In this document: positions 25,207 through 34,114 of the stretch, one piece after another
Layout: every line of letters starts with the position of its first letter
How positions within the stretch are numbered: the stretch's first letter is position 1
Source of the DNA: Acidimicrobiaceae bacterium
Lineage (GTDB): Bacteria > Actinomycetota > Acidimicrobiia > Acidimicrobiales > Ilumatobacteraceae
Length of the DNA stretch: 64,000 bases
Assembly (NCBI GenBank): GCA_947450115.1
Contig: CANFUE010000006.1
Location: 1 to 64,000 of the forward strand
Direction of reading: 5' to 3'
Made by a program: the position numbers and the translations under genes
The notes under the pieces: generated by a model
What the model was told of the DNA's origin: nothing
Database searches by the model: none
What the model saw: only the letters and a program-made list of their open reading frames with translations

Positions 25207-26862
25207 TTAGGGAGCAGTTGCCGAGACAAAGCTGATGTCGTTGACGACACCTTGAAATGGATTTTTTGTCGAACACTGCGGACTGCGTGCAGCGGAACGT
25301 AAATAGACAAGGACGTATTGCGAAGGTGTAGAAATGTTGAAAGTTGCTACTCCTGGATTGTCGCTCGCAGAGCTTGTGAGCGCGGGGCCCCAACTATCAA
25401 GTTTGCTCGGCAACATGTCGGAGTAGCCATAAACATCAACGGCCCACGGGGCATAACCAAAATCAATAGACAGCGTTCCCGTACTGCGGCCCGACAACTC
25501 GGCAACAAACCCGACTCCATTTTTGCTTCCGAAGTGATTGTTCCCGTAGCACACGGTATGCCACTGAGTACCCGACTTGCCGTCGAGCAAATGGGGGAGT
25601 TGGTCATCGTTTTCGACCTTGTCATCTCCGGCGGGGTCATAACTGCTGACGTTCTTAATGGTGACAGGCCCCGTGGCGATGGGAGTAGTAGACGCACTTG
25701 CAATGGGAGTTTTGGCGGAGGGCGACGACACGCTGCGCCACAGCACAACACCAGCGAGCACAACACCAATGACCACCGCTGCGGCCAACATCGAGGTTGG
25801 TGTGACGCGATGTGCGCGTTTTTCCAAAGCTTTGTTCACTGGGCGCGATGCACTTGAACTGCGAAATGTGTCTACGCGTGGTGTTGGTTTACTAATAACA
25901 GGGTCACCAGGAATACTTGCTGCAGTTGTTGTTGGTGGTGTGGGGTCGCGCAATATTTCCCGTGCACCAACAGGCATGGTGTTGCCATATGGCGGCGTTA
26001 AACCAGTAGGAGTTCCATCTAAACCAATTTCACGTGCGCTGTACAGCGCTGCGCGCACTGCTTCACCAGAGCCCTGACGTTGTTCTGGGTCACGGGCCAA
26101 CATTTGATGAATAATTTGCGCTAACTGGGGCGGCAATGTGGGGCGAATTTTTAAAATGTCGGGTGCGTCACCTTGTACACGGGCAAGCGCAGTTTCTACA
26201 TCGGTACCGCCAACGAAGGGCACTCGGCCTGCTAGGCATTCGTAGAGCACGAGACCAAGTGAGTATAAATCTGCACGCCCGTCTAGCTTTTTACCACTCA
26301 CTTGCTCGGGAGATAAGTACTTAGCAGTACCCATCATGATGTTGTCGTTGGTGAGGTCAGATTCACTTCCACTCAACGTTTTTGCAATTCCAAAATCGGT
26401 GAGCAGTACACGACCAGCAGGGGTAATGAGAATATTCGCAGGCTTAATGTCGCGATGAACAAGGTCTTTTGCATGAGCAGCATCTAGTGCTGTTGCAACT
26501 GCCATCCCGATGTGAACAGTGAGGCCGGGGCTAATGCGATGTCGCTTATCGAGCAGTTCACGCAAACTTTGCCCGTTGATGTATTCCATGACAACTGCTT
26601 GACGACCTGCGTCTTCAACGACGTCATACACGGTGACGATGTTGGGTGAACTAAGTGCGGCAGATGCTTTTGCTTCGCGACGAAAGCGTTCGTTGCCTAC
26701 GCGATCATCGTCGTGATGAGCGCGCATTACTTTGACAGCTACATCACGATCGAGCGAGGTGTCTTTTGCTAGCCATACTTCTGCCATGCCACCTTGACCA
26801 ATGCGACGTATCAATCGATAACGCGCACCAATAAGTGTGTTGGGAATAAGAGAAGGAGACAT
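25207..26862 (-). CDS. membrane Ser/Thr protein kinase with MviN-like ectodomain
   Basis: This 551-aa protein has a full PknB-type kinase domain (residues 15-275): P-loop GQGGMAEV, Lys44 in VAVKV, catalytic loop HRDIKPAN (136-143), DFG at 156-158 and SPEQ at 184-187. All catalytic residues are present, so activity is expected. A Pro/Ser/Thr juxtamembrane linker follows, then one helix (about 354-375) and an extracellular domain (about 400-551) with YDPAGDD, DGKSGTQWHTVCYGNNHFGS and W-V-VYGY, resembling the discoidin-like ectodomain of actinobacterial MviN. There are no PASTA repeats. It stands where mycobacteria have murJ/mviN before sigM. Confidence 0.85.
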   Translation of the reverse strand: MSPSLIPNTLIGARYRLIRRIGQGGMAEVWLAKDTSLDRDVAVKVMRAHHDDDRVGNERFRREAKASAALSSPNIVTVYDVVEDAGRQAVVMEYINGQSLRELLDKRHRISPGLTVHIGMAVATALDAAHAKDLVHRDIKPANILITPAGRVLLTDFGIAKTLSGSESDLTNDNIMMGTAKYLSPEQVSGKKLDGRADLYSLGLVLYECLAGRVPFVGGTDVETALARVQGDAPDILKIRPTLPPQLAQIIHQMLARDPEQRQGSGEAVRAALYSAREIGLDGTPTGLTPPYGNTMPVGAREILRDPTPPTTTAASIPGDPVISKPTPRVDTFRSSSASRPVNKALEKRAHRVTPTSMLAAAVVIGVVLAGVVLWRSVSSPSAKTPIASASTTPIATGPVTIKNVSSYDPAGDDKVENDDQLPHLLDGKSGTQWHTVCYGNNHFGSKNGVGFVAELSGRSTGTLSIDFGYAPWAVDVYGYSDMLPSKLDSWGPALTSSASDNPGVATFNISTPSQYVLVYLRSAARSPQCSTKNPFQGVVNDISFVSATAP

Positions 26863-26927
26863 TGCTGTGCATCACGCTAGTTGCGCAGCGTTGCACGATT
26901 GAGGCAATGCGATGATGTGAAGCGTTT

Positions 26928-27776
26928 TTATTCTGCGTCGAAAAATGCAATACCCATCGTGCCACGCCCGGCATGTGCACCGATGACTGCACCAATATCG
27001 CCAACTTCAATACTGCCTGAGTAGATTGTGCGCAACGAAGAGAGGAATGCATCGGTGTCGTCGCAGTCAGCTTGCAAGACGGCAAGGTTGGAGATGTTTC
27101 CATGCTCTTTTACTTTTTCTAACAAGAACGCCAGTGCCTTTGAACGTGTGCGTTGGCGACCACCCTCTTCTACCTTGCCGCCACGGACGTCAATAATGGG
27201 CTTAATGGAGAGCGCAGACGCCAACATTCCCTTCACACCGCCAATGCGGCCACCTTTTTTCAGGTTTTCTAGGGTGTCGAGTGCTCCATATACATGCACC
27301 CGGTGGCTGAGCGCTGTTGCGAGCGCGGCAACTTCGCTCAGGCTGGCACCTTGCGCAGCCTTCGTTGCACAAGCAGTTGCGATGATGCCTTGTCCCATCG
27401 ACACACTGCGCGAATCGACTACCTGCACCGAAAACGGGTTCGCGGTGTCTTCACCAACGAGGCGGGCAGCAATTTCGGCGCTTTGCATCGTGGCCGATAC
27501 TCCAGACGATAAAGAAACCACGAGTACACCGGTTGCACCTTCACTTTGTAGGCGGCGGTAAGCGGCTTCAAATTGGCCAGGAGAAGGCGCGGCGGTTTCT
27601 GGAAGGACAGGAGAAGCAGTGCATTTTGCCCAAAATTCTTTGGGGGTGAAATCTTCGCCATCGATGTAGTCGGTTTCGCCGAAGCGAATGGTGAGAGGAA
27701 CAACAACAATTTTGTGTTGTTGAAGGAGATGCTGCGGGAGGTCGCAGGCACTGTCGGTCACGATACGGATGGTCAT
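26928..27776 (-). CDS. DegV family (fatty-acid-binding) protein
   Basis: This 282-aa protein of the DegV family has the conserved start IRIVTDSACDLP. The FGETDYIDGEDF and SQ/TSQPSPG-like TAAPSPGQFEAAY motifs follow, then VSLSSGVSATMQSAEIAA and the late KPIIDVRGGKVE-x-GRQRTRSKAL. DegV proteins bind a fatty acid and in Gram-positives (FakB) present it to a FakA kinase. No fakA is visible in the window. It is on the same strand as the kinase and DUF6049 genes, an insertion relative to the mycobacterial order. Confidence 0.88.
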   Translation of the reverse strand: MTIRIVTDSACDLPQHLLQQHKIVVVPLTIRFGETDYIDGEDFTPKEFWAKCTASPVLPETAAPSPGQFEAAYRRLQSEGATGVLVVSLSSGVSATMQSAEIAARLVGEDTANPFSVQVVDSRSVSMGQGIIATACATKAAQGASLSEVAALATALSHRVHVYGALDTLENLKKGGRIGGVKGMLASALSIKPIIDVRGGKVEEGGRQRTRSKALAFLLEKVKEHGNISNLAVLQADCDDTDAFLSSLRTIYSGSIEVGDIGAVIGAHAGRGTMGIAFFDAE

Positions 27777-27796
27777 AATGCATCTACCGTAGTGCT

Positions 27797-29797
27797 TTAT
27801 TCCGATGGGGTGAGTGCTACAAGTGCGCGCCGCCGCCGTGAGCGCCAGTTATGGGCCCACCATGTGAGAAGAACGAGGATGGCGGTGGCGCTCACCACAA
27901 GACCAAGACCCGCGAGGGCACTGACGCGAGCGGTGACCTTTAACTCCTCGGAGAGTGGGCTATTGCCTGTGGGGGTGAAGAGTTGGAAATAAACGGGGAA
28001 GCGACCGTTGCTGCGCGCTACCACCTTCACTGCAATGTTGGTGCTGGAGTTGGCGGGAAGGTCAACGAGTTGAAAGGCCTCGGGGAAGGTGAGTTTCGCA
28101 CTGCGATAGCGAAGAATCACTTTCATAGGGGATGCGCTGGTGTTTTTTACCTGCAGGCGAATTTCACTCTTATGGCCGCTCAGGGTGAAATTTGCTGATT
28201 GAGGCAAACTCACGGCATGGCGTATGGCGGTGAGAGATGAGGAAATGTCCTCGAGGTATGTAGCCCGTTGCGATTCTGTTGTTGTTCGCGCCGCCGACAC
28301 TGCGGTCAAGGTATTCCAGGTCGCAATGCGCGGGTCATTGGCGAGAAGCATTGATGAAGTATTTGCAATGCGTGGCAAGAGTTTGTCGAGTGCGACCTTC
28401 AACGCATCGAGCGAGGTGTCTTCAGCACGGCGCAAGGTAACGGGTGGGCTTGTTGCAGTTGCTTGAGGAAATACTGGCTGCGAAGCAAAGGCGAGCACAG
28501 GGCTAGAGCCGATGATCCGAAATAATTGCCGCAGCACTGCACCGTTTCCGATTTCACCATTGGATGAACTGAGGAGAACTTGATGTTGCTGAGCTTGTGG
28601 AGAAGTAAATGAAAGCTCTTCACGCTGGATGATGAGCTCAGCTGTAATACGCGTTGCACGATCCAATGGGGTGAGCGCTTCATTTGCCATGACGCCGGCA
28701 TAGCGAGCATCGGTTCCATATACGCCAAGAGAGCCGCCATCGGGGAGCTGCGTGAGGTAGGGGACTCCAGAATCGAGGGGGGCATCAAAAGATTTCTGGG
28801 CACTCGGTGTGAGCACTACTTGCCGCGTTCCTAAATCGCGCAAAAGTGCTGCCCCGCCCGTGGTGAGTGGGTCTGATAACACCATGGCATCGCGCGATGG
28901 AGTGCGTTGCATGAGCGTAGAAGTGATGTCTTCACCCGTTGTGAGTTGTCGAGCAAAGAGGTCTTGAAAGCCGATGTGTGCAATTGCGCTGGGGTTCAAG
29001 GGAACTTGCGGAGTAGCACTCAACGTGTGGATGCTGAGAAGATCACGAATGTCATCAAGAAGAATTTTGTCGTCGTTTGACCCTGAGTGCGCTAACGCAT
29101 TGAGAAGTTCTGGTTGAAGTGAAAGCAATGAGCCTTGGCCAACGCCTGAAAAAGCATCGGCAAATTTTTTGAGTACAGCAAGAGCATCGGCAGTAAGCGC
29201 GGTGGCTCCTGAGAAATTTGCGCTAGGTGGTGCTGTAACGCTGACGACTGGAATGATCTGAAGGCGATCTTGTGGCGTGAGGGAAGCAGCATCACTTGAA
29301 GAAAAATGATGCACGAAAGTAGTTGCGCTAGCACGTATTTCTTTGCCTTCATAAACAGTAAAGGTGAGTGGATACACACCGGATTGATTCATGTACAACC
29401 CTGCAGTAGCTGAAGTTTTTGTGGTTGTTGGGAGTTCTAAAATGAAGCGCCCCGCTGCATTTTGAGTGATGTTTAACGTATTCAACCGAACACCATCGAG
29501 GGGAACCGGCAAAATATTTTTTTCAGTGATATTTTGAAATGCCTGACGCGATTCAACATGTTGTGACAAAACAACGTCGATATCTATGTTGTCTTGCGGC
29601 GCGAGTGGTTTTCCATTTTCTGTAATGGCTACAACAAATCGCATGGTGGCATTATCGAGAACAGTAAAACTTTGCTGTGTAAACCCGATAGCTACATTTG
29701 TAGTGGGAGTGGATGTTGCATAGGTGACCTGCGGAAGTATGAATGCACCAAGGACAACGATGATCACACTCGCGGCGAATGCTTTTAGTCGGTACAT
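27797..29797 (-). CDS. DUF6049 secreted, membrane-anchored protein
   Basis: This 666-aa protein has an N-terminal signal (MYRLKAFAASVIIVVLGAF), a long extracytoplasmic part rich in beta-type sequence and Ser/Thr, and a C-terminal membrane helix near 636-655 (LAGLGLVVSATAILVLLTWW) with a basic tail (WRSRRRR). Length, topology and location match the DUF6049 protein that precedes mviN in other actinobacteria. That link to peptidoglycan assembly is positional; no catalytic motif was recognised. Its start overlaps the GNAT gene's end by 13 bp. Confidence 0.78.
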   Translation of the reverse strand: MYRLKAFAASVIIVVLGAFILPQVTYATSTPTTNVAIGFTQQSFTVLDNATMRFVVAITENGKPLAPQDNIDIDVVLSQHVESRQAFQNITEKNILPVPLDGVRLNTLNITQNAAGRFILELPTTTKTSATAGLYMNQSGVYPLTFTVYEGKEIRASATTFVHHFSSSDAASLTPQDRLQIIPVVSVTAPPSANFSGATALTADALAVLKKFADAFSGVGQGSLLSLQPELLNALAHSGSNDDKILLDDIRDLLSIHTLSATPQVPLNPSAIAHIGFQDLFARQLTTGEDITSTLMQRTPSRDAMVLSDPLTTGGAALLRDLGTRQVVLTPSAQKSFDAPLDSGVPYLTQLPDGGSLGVYGTDARYAGVMANEALTPLDRATRITAELIIQREELSFTSPQAQQHQVLLSSSNGEIGNGAVLRQLFRIIGSSPVLAFASQPVFPQATATSPPVTLRRAEDTSLDALKVALDKLLPRIANTSSMLLANDPRIATWNTLTAVSAARTTTESQRATYLEDISSSLTAIRHAVSLPQSANFTLSGHKSEIRLQVKNTSASPMKVILRYRSAKLTFPEAFQLVDLPANSSTNIAVKVVARSNGRFPVYFQLFTPTGNSPLSEELKVTARVSALAGLGLVVSATAILVLLTWWAHNWRSRRRRALVALTPSE

Positions 29798-30504
29798 GAG
29801 CGCTCGAGTACAAAAAGTGAATAAGACATCGGTGTAAAACCGAGGGAGTTGTACAACGACAACGCAGCAGTGTTGGCGATATCGGTGTTCACCAGTGCAT
29901 TTTGCATACCCCGAGAACCTAACCAGTGCATCGCGTCGAGCACCAGCTTTCTTCCTTGGCCTTCACGCTGAACGCTCGGGTGCACGGCGAGGCGTTGGAT
30001 GTAGCCGTACTGCGGTTCGATAGGGCTGGGGGTGAATCCCGATAGGCAATAACTGGAGTTTCGGCGACATCGCGATGGTGCAAGGCCACGCACCCGATGG
30101 AATTGGGTTGCCTGTTTGGCAGCGAGCAGGGCTGGGGGGTCAATTGCCCACTCGCCATGAAATGCTGCGCAGTCAATGCGTACTGCCGCAGCGGTGGTCA
30201 CCCGACGAACGGCCATTTTGCCTGAAGTGGTGGTGACGTTCTGCAGTGGCGCACTGAGAAGTAAGAGCTCTTGTTTCACGGAAAAACCCACAGTGGCGAG
30301 TATGCCAGCAAGTTGAGGGCTCACCGCGTTCGTTCTTACCCGTGTGAACCCGCCGCGTTGAGCGGTCTCGAGCCACATTTTCACTACGTCACTCGTGATG
30401 GTTGCCTCGGGGTGATGGCCGCTACGCAAAGTAAGTAATGCGGTGGTCGGGTCATAGGGCCAGTTGCCAAACAGGGGGGCAACGGGGCGAGGTTCCATAA
30501 ACAC
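29785..30504 (-). CDS. GNAT family N-acetyltransferase
   Basis: This 239-aa protein has its recognisable acetyltransferase part in the C-terminal half: GYIQRLAVHPSVQREGQGRKL holds beta4 and the acetyl-CoA loop (QREGQG), and NTDIANTAALSLYNSLGFTPM is the typical motif B. The N-terminal half is a diverged GNAT-like unit, so a tandem arrangement is possible. A second start (MEPRP, 30498) is equally plausible. The gene is divergent from pcnA (48 bp apart) and overlaps the DUF6049 start; the mycobacterial equivalent slot holds a NUDIX gene. The substrate is unknown. Confidence 0.75.
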   Translation of the reverse strand: MFMEPRPVAPLFGNWPYDPTTALLTLRSGHHPEATITSDVVKMWLETAQRGGFTRVRTNAVSPQLAGILATVGFSVKQELLLLSAPLQNVTTTSGKMAVRRVTTAAAVRIDCAAFHGEWAIDPPALLAAKQATQFHRVRGLAPSRCRRNSSYCLSGFTPSPIEPQYGYIQRLAVHPSVQREGQGRKLVLDAMHWLGSRGMQNALVNTDIANTAALSLYNSLGFTPMSYSLFVLERSCTD

Positions 30505-30552
30505 ACATATGACCGTAGTGGTCGGGCTTCATCTGCGTAGCCTGAAAGTCTG

Positions 30553-31983
30553 ATGATTCCCGAACGCTTCACCCCTGTCTTAGAGGAACTTGCTCCCCTC
30601 ACCGCGCGCTTTGCCGCGGCGAATAAGCGGCTGTACCTGGTAGGCGGTACGGTGCGCGATCTTTTATTGGGCCCAGCGGGCGATGCACATTTGCCTGGGG
30701 CATCGCCAGACATGGATTTTGACGCCACAACGAACGCATTGCCACAGGAAATCAAGTCAATCATTGAGGGTTGGGCAGATGCAGTGTGGTCGCAGGGTGA
30801 AAAATTTGGCACTATCGGCGCAAAAAAGAACGGCCGCGTGTACGAAATCACCACACACCGCGCCGAGGCATATTCGCCCGATTCACGCAAACCCGATGTG
30901 CAATTTTCCGATGATATTGAGGCCGACCTTTCACGGCGCGATTTCACCATCAATGCAATGGCGCTTGAGCTCACCTCATCTAGCCCTGTTTTAGTTGACC
31001 CCTTTAATGGTGCGGCCGACCTCATGACAAAAGTCCTTCGTACTCCTTTGTCACCTGAAGAGAGCTTCAACGACGATCCATTGCGCATGTTGCGCGCGGC
31101 GCGCTTTGTTGCGGCCCTCAATCTCACTGCCGAACCAGAGCTCGTTGAAGCAGTCAAAAATATGGCGCCGCGCCTCGACATCATTTCGCGGGAACGCATT
31201 CAACACGAACTCGATCGACTGCTCACGACCGACCACCCCACTGCGGGTTTATGGTTCATGGTCGACACGGGGCTCGCTGCTCAATTTTTCCCCGAGCTTC
31301 CCAACATGAGCGTGGAGCAAGACCCCATTCATCGTCACAAAGATGTTCTGACGCACACCTTGGCGGTTGTAGAAAATGTGCGCCCCAATGCGCATCCCTC
31401 TTTCAACTTTCGCATTACTCGCCTTGCTGCATTATTTCACGATATTGGTAAACCAAAAACGCGGGCAATTCATAAAGGCAAAGGAATCACTTTTCATCAT
31501 CATGAAGTAGTTGGTGCGCGCATGACCCGCGATCGTTTGAAAGCTCTGAAATATTCCAGCGAAGACGTGCAGGCTATTACCGCTCTTGTTGAACTGCATT
31601 TGCGCTTTCACACATATCAAATGGGATGGACCGATTCCGCAGTACGTCGTTATGTGCGCGATGCAGGGCCACTGCTCAACGAACTCAATGTGCTTACCCG
31701 ATGTGACTGCACCACGCGCAATGAACGCAAGGCGTTGGTGTTGTCACAGCGCATGGATGAACTGGAAAAACGCATTGCAGAGTTGATGGAAAAAGAAGAA
31801 CTTGCTGCACTAAGACCCGAACTTGATGGTCTTGAAGTGATGCAGCGCCTTGGGGTGCAGCCCGGTCGCGAAGTGGGTAAAGCGCTCAATTTCCTTATGG
31901 AAATCCGCATTGAAGAAGGTTTGCTTGGCGCCGAAGAAATTGGCCGACGCTTAGATGCGTGGTGGAGCGAACAAAAAAATTAA
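30553..31983 (+). CDS. pcnA: CCA tRNA nucleotidyltransferase (pcnA-like) with HD domain
   Basis: This 476-aa class II nucleotidyltransferase adds or repairs the tRNA 3' CCA. The G-loop GGTVRDLLLG and the catalytic DMDFDATTNAL (Asp-x-Asp) form the head. RRDFTINAMAL and the ERIQHELDRLL segment follow, and an HD phosphohydrolase domain is marked by LAALFHDIGKPKTR. Actinobacterial PcnA/Cca proteins have this head-neck-HD architecture. The last bases overlap the convergent methyltransferase by 4 bp. Confidence 0.93.
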   Translation: MIPERFTPVLEELAPLTARFAAANKRLYLVGGTVRDLLLGPAGDAHLPGASPDMDFDATTNALPQEIKSIIEGWADAVWSQGEKFGTIGAKKNGRVYEITTHRAEAYSPDSRKPDVQFSDDIEADLSRRDFTINAMALELTSSSPVLVDPFNGAADLMTKVLRTPLSPEESFNDDPLRMLRAARFVAALNLTAEPELVEAVKNMAPRLDIISRERIQHELDRLLTTDHPTAGLWFMVDTGLAAQFFPELPNMSVEQDPIHRHKDVLTHTLAVVENVRPNAHPSFNFRITRLAALFHDIGKPKTRAIHKGKGITFHHHEVVGARMTRDRLKALKYSSEDVQAITALVELHLRFHTYQMGWTDSAVRRYVRDAGPLLNELNVLTRCDCTTRNERKALVLSQRMDELEKRIAELMEKEELAALRPELDGLEVMQRLGVQPGREVGKALNFLMEIRIEEGLLGAEEIGRRLDAWWSEQKN

Positions 31984-32594
31984 GAACCAAGCTTGCGCGC
32001 ACGCATAGCGAGTGTTGTTGGAACAAGCGCACGCGGTGCATTGAGCGGCATGAGTTCATACAAGAGATCAATGGCAAAGTTGCTGCGTTGCAATGACATG
32101 CACAGTTCACCAATGGTGAGTGCACCATCGGCACCATAACGACGCCGCGCAACGGCATCATCGTTGTCGAACATTGCAGCTGCTGGGTGCTCGACTACTG
32201 CAACAAAAGATGCTTCAGATTTCAACACACGATGCACTTGTCGCAAGAGTCGATCAATGTCGTCAACGGAGTTCAGTTTGTCGATGCACAACACAAGGTC
32301 AAGCGATGAACTGGTGACGAAACCCATGTCGGCAAGTTCTGCTTGATGAAACTCAACACGTACTTCTGCTGCTTCAGCGGTGCGGCGAGCAAGGGCAATG
32401 CGCTCGGCTGAATTATCAATGGCCATGGCGCGCGCACCCGACTGTGCCATCGCGACAGAATTGGCATGTCCGTGGGGCAATCCGAGTTCAAGAACACGCT
32501 TTCGCTTCACATCGCCCACCAGGCGCAACTCGGCATCGTTGGCCACATGGGGTCCAAAAGAGATGGTGTGTTGGGGAGGTTCAGAAACTGCCAT
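31980..32594 (-). CDS. SAM-dependent methyltransferase
   Basis: This 204-aa class I methyltransferase-like protein has motif I as VLELGLPHGHANSVAMA (a less glycine-rich variant), then AMAIDNSAERIALARRTAE as the acidic ribose-binding strand. SLDLVLCIDKLNSVDDIDRLLRQVHRVLK is motif IV/post-IV. There are no membrane segments. The substrate is unassignable, and it stands alone between convergent pcnA and divergent DUF5318. The atypical motif I leaves some doubt about SAM binding. Confidence 0.7.
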   Translation of the reverse strand: MAVSEPPQHTISFGPHVANDAELRLVGDVKRKRVLELGLPHGHANSVAMAQSGARAMAIDNSAERIALARRTAEAAEVRVEFHQAELADMGFVTSSSLDLVLCIDKLNSVDDIDRLLRQVHRVLKSEASFVAVVEHPAAAMFDNDDAVARRRYGADGALTIGELCMSLQRSNFAIDLLYELMPLNAPRALVPTTLAMRARKLGS

Positions 32595-32655
32595 AGAAGA
32601 AGTGTGGCAAGAGCACCGTTGCTCATGAGGGATATGCGGTGACTATCGTTATGGC

Positions 32656-33072
32656 ATGAGCTTTACAGCCGGGTCATTACGAGGGACAGGGGGCGCAGTT
32701 GATCACCGCCTCGCGCGCCAACACCTCATTAATGAATACCGCCGGGGTCGCCTCAGCATCGACCAAGTGTGCGATGCACACCCGGAACTCATGCGTGCCG
32801 CAAGGAACTTTGGCGAAGAGTCGCGGGTCAAGTGCCCCATTTGCGCCGATGACCAGTTGGTCTTAGTGACCTACGCCTTTGGGCCGCACCTCCCCTCGCA
32901 TGGCCGATGTGTCACCACCCGCTCGGAAATGGCCCAAATCCAGCGGCGAGCAAATACTGGGGCAGGCACTGCTGAATACACTGCCTACGTGGTGGAAGCC
33001 TGCCGCTTATGTCGCTGGCACCACTTAGTACGCATGGTGCCCATTACCCCCCAGCGGGCGGCCTCGGCCTAA
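32656..33072 (+). CDS. DUF5318 protein with zinc-ribbon-like cysteines
   Basis: This 138-aa DUF5318 protein has the family pattern DHRLARQHLINEYRRGRLSIDQVCDAHPEL. It then has two CxxC pairs, CPICADDQLVLVTYAFG and CRLCRWHHLV, that look like a split zinc ribbon. The family is actinobacterial and encoded near the penicillin-binding-protein/rpsF region in several genera. Its function is unknown; the zinc ribbon and basic surface hint at nucleic-acid or protein binding. Confidence 0.8.
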   Translation: MSFTAGSLRGTGGAVDHRLARQHLINEYRRGRLSIDQVCDAHPELMRAARNFGEESRVKCPICADDQLVLVTYAFGPHLPSHGRCVTTRSEMAQIQRRANTGAGTAEYTAYVVEACRLCRWHHLVRMVPITPQRAASA

Positions 33073-33215
33073 GAAAACCCTTATACTTCAAGGATTTTAT
33101 AAAATTCTGGCGGGAAGTAACACCCTCGGAACACAATAGGGGCAATGGAATGTGCCGCTGCTTCTCGTCGTGTTGCTTTGTCTTGCCGATACGCTGTCAT
33201 TTCCTTATCCACCCT

Positions 33216-33245
33216 GCCCCTCACGGGGCCACGGTCCGTACCGTG
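33216..33245 (+). promoter_or_regulatory. tandem hairpins in the rpsF leader (candidate S6:S18 autoregulatory element)
   Basis: Two adjacent perfect hairpins, GCCCC-TCAC-GGGGC (33216-33229) and CACGGT-CCGT-ACCGTG (33230-33245), end six bases before the GGGAG Shine-Dalgarno of rpsF. The S6-S18 complex is known to repress the rpsF-rpsR operon through a leader containing a CCG loop next to a stem. The CCGT loop is suggestive, but I cannot confirm a family match. Confidence 0.4.
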
Positions 33246-33265
33246 TCCGAAGGGAGTACATGCAC

Positions 33266-33598
33266 ATGAAACGTGCTTATGAATTAATGGTCATCCTTAG
33301 TGGAGACCTCGACGACAATGCAGCGCAGTTGCAGGTGAAGGCCATCACGGCTTCCATCACTGCCGTTGGTGCCAGCATTCACGGAAACCCCGATTGGTGG
33401 GGCAAGCGCCGTTTCGCGTATCCCATCAATAAAAAAGAAGATGGCTATTACGTCGTCTACAACCTCGAGGCTCTTGGTGGAGCTTTAGATGAAGTTGAGC
33501 GCACGCTCCGTATTGCCGACGAAGTGGTTCGTCACAAGCTCATGCGCTTGCCCGACCACGAAGCAGCACGCCGCGGCATGATGTCGGCGAGTGCGTAG
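33266..33598 (+). CDS. rpsF: 30S ribosomal protein S6
   Basis: This 110-aa protein reads MKRAYELMVILSGDLDD with WWGKRRFAYPINKKEDGYYVVYNL, the hallmark of bacterial S6, a 30S platform protein pairing with S18. ATG 33266 is preferred over ATG 33260 because the GGGAG at 33252-33256 is then nine bases away; the track start at 33152 is much too early. It heads the rpsF-ssb-rpsR-rplI operon. Confidence 0.97.
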   Translation: MKRAYELMVILSGDLDDNAAQLQVKAITASITAVGASIHGNPDWWGKRRFAYPINKKEDGYYVVYNLEALGGALDEVERTLRIADEVVRHKLMRLPDHEAARRGMMSASA

Positions 33599-33652
33599 TC
33601 GGCTTTTCGTTCACGAAAAGTTCCACACACTACTTACGTAGAGGAGATACAT

Positions 33653-34093
33653 ATGTCAGAGAACTCCATCACCCTTGTCGGCAACCTCACCCGAGACCCA
33701 GAACTGCGCTTCACCACTGGTGGACGCGGCGTGGCCTCATTTGGCATCGCCGTTGGCCGTCGTTATCAGGTCAATGGTGAATGGCAAGAGCAAACCTCGT
33801 ACTTCAATATCACTGCTTGGGGCCAACTCGGCGAAAACGCAGCGGCAACCTTTACTAAAGGTACCCGCGTCATCGTTACTGGGCGTCTCGAGCAGCGTGA
33901 ATACACCACCCGTGAAGGCGATAAGCGCACGGCAATTGAAGTCGTGGCCGACGAAATCGGACCAAGCTTGCGTTGGGCAACAGCCCAAGTTGAGCGCCAA
34001 TCCCGCCAAGGTGGCGAAGCCGCCGCCCCCCGCGGAGCATCCAGCAACACCTCTCCCGACCCATACATGGGTGGGGAAGAAGAACCCTTCTAG
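33653..34093 (+). CDS. ssb: single-stranded DNA-binding protein
   Basis: This 146-aa SSB starts MSENSITLVGNLTRDPELRFT with an OB fold to about residue 105 (AWGQLGENAAATFTKGTRVIVTGRLEQREY). A Gly/Pro/Ser linker leads to an acidic C-terminal tip PYMGGEEEPF that interacts with replication and repair proteins. It is encoded between rpsF and rpsR, the classical location, and it protects ssDNA at forks. Confidence 0.97.
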   Translation: MSENSITLVGNLTRDPELRFTTGGRGVASFGIAVGRRYQVNGEWQEQTSYFNITAWGQLGENAAATFTKGTRVIVTGRLEQREYTTREGDKRTAIEVVADEIGPSLRWATAQVERQSRQGGEAAAPRGASSNTSPDPYMGGEEEPF

Positions 34094-34114
34094 AACGAAA
34101 CTGCAGAGAGAAAC

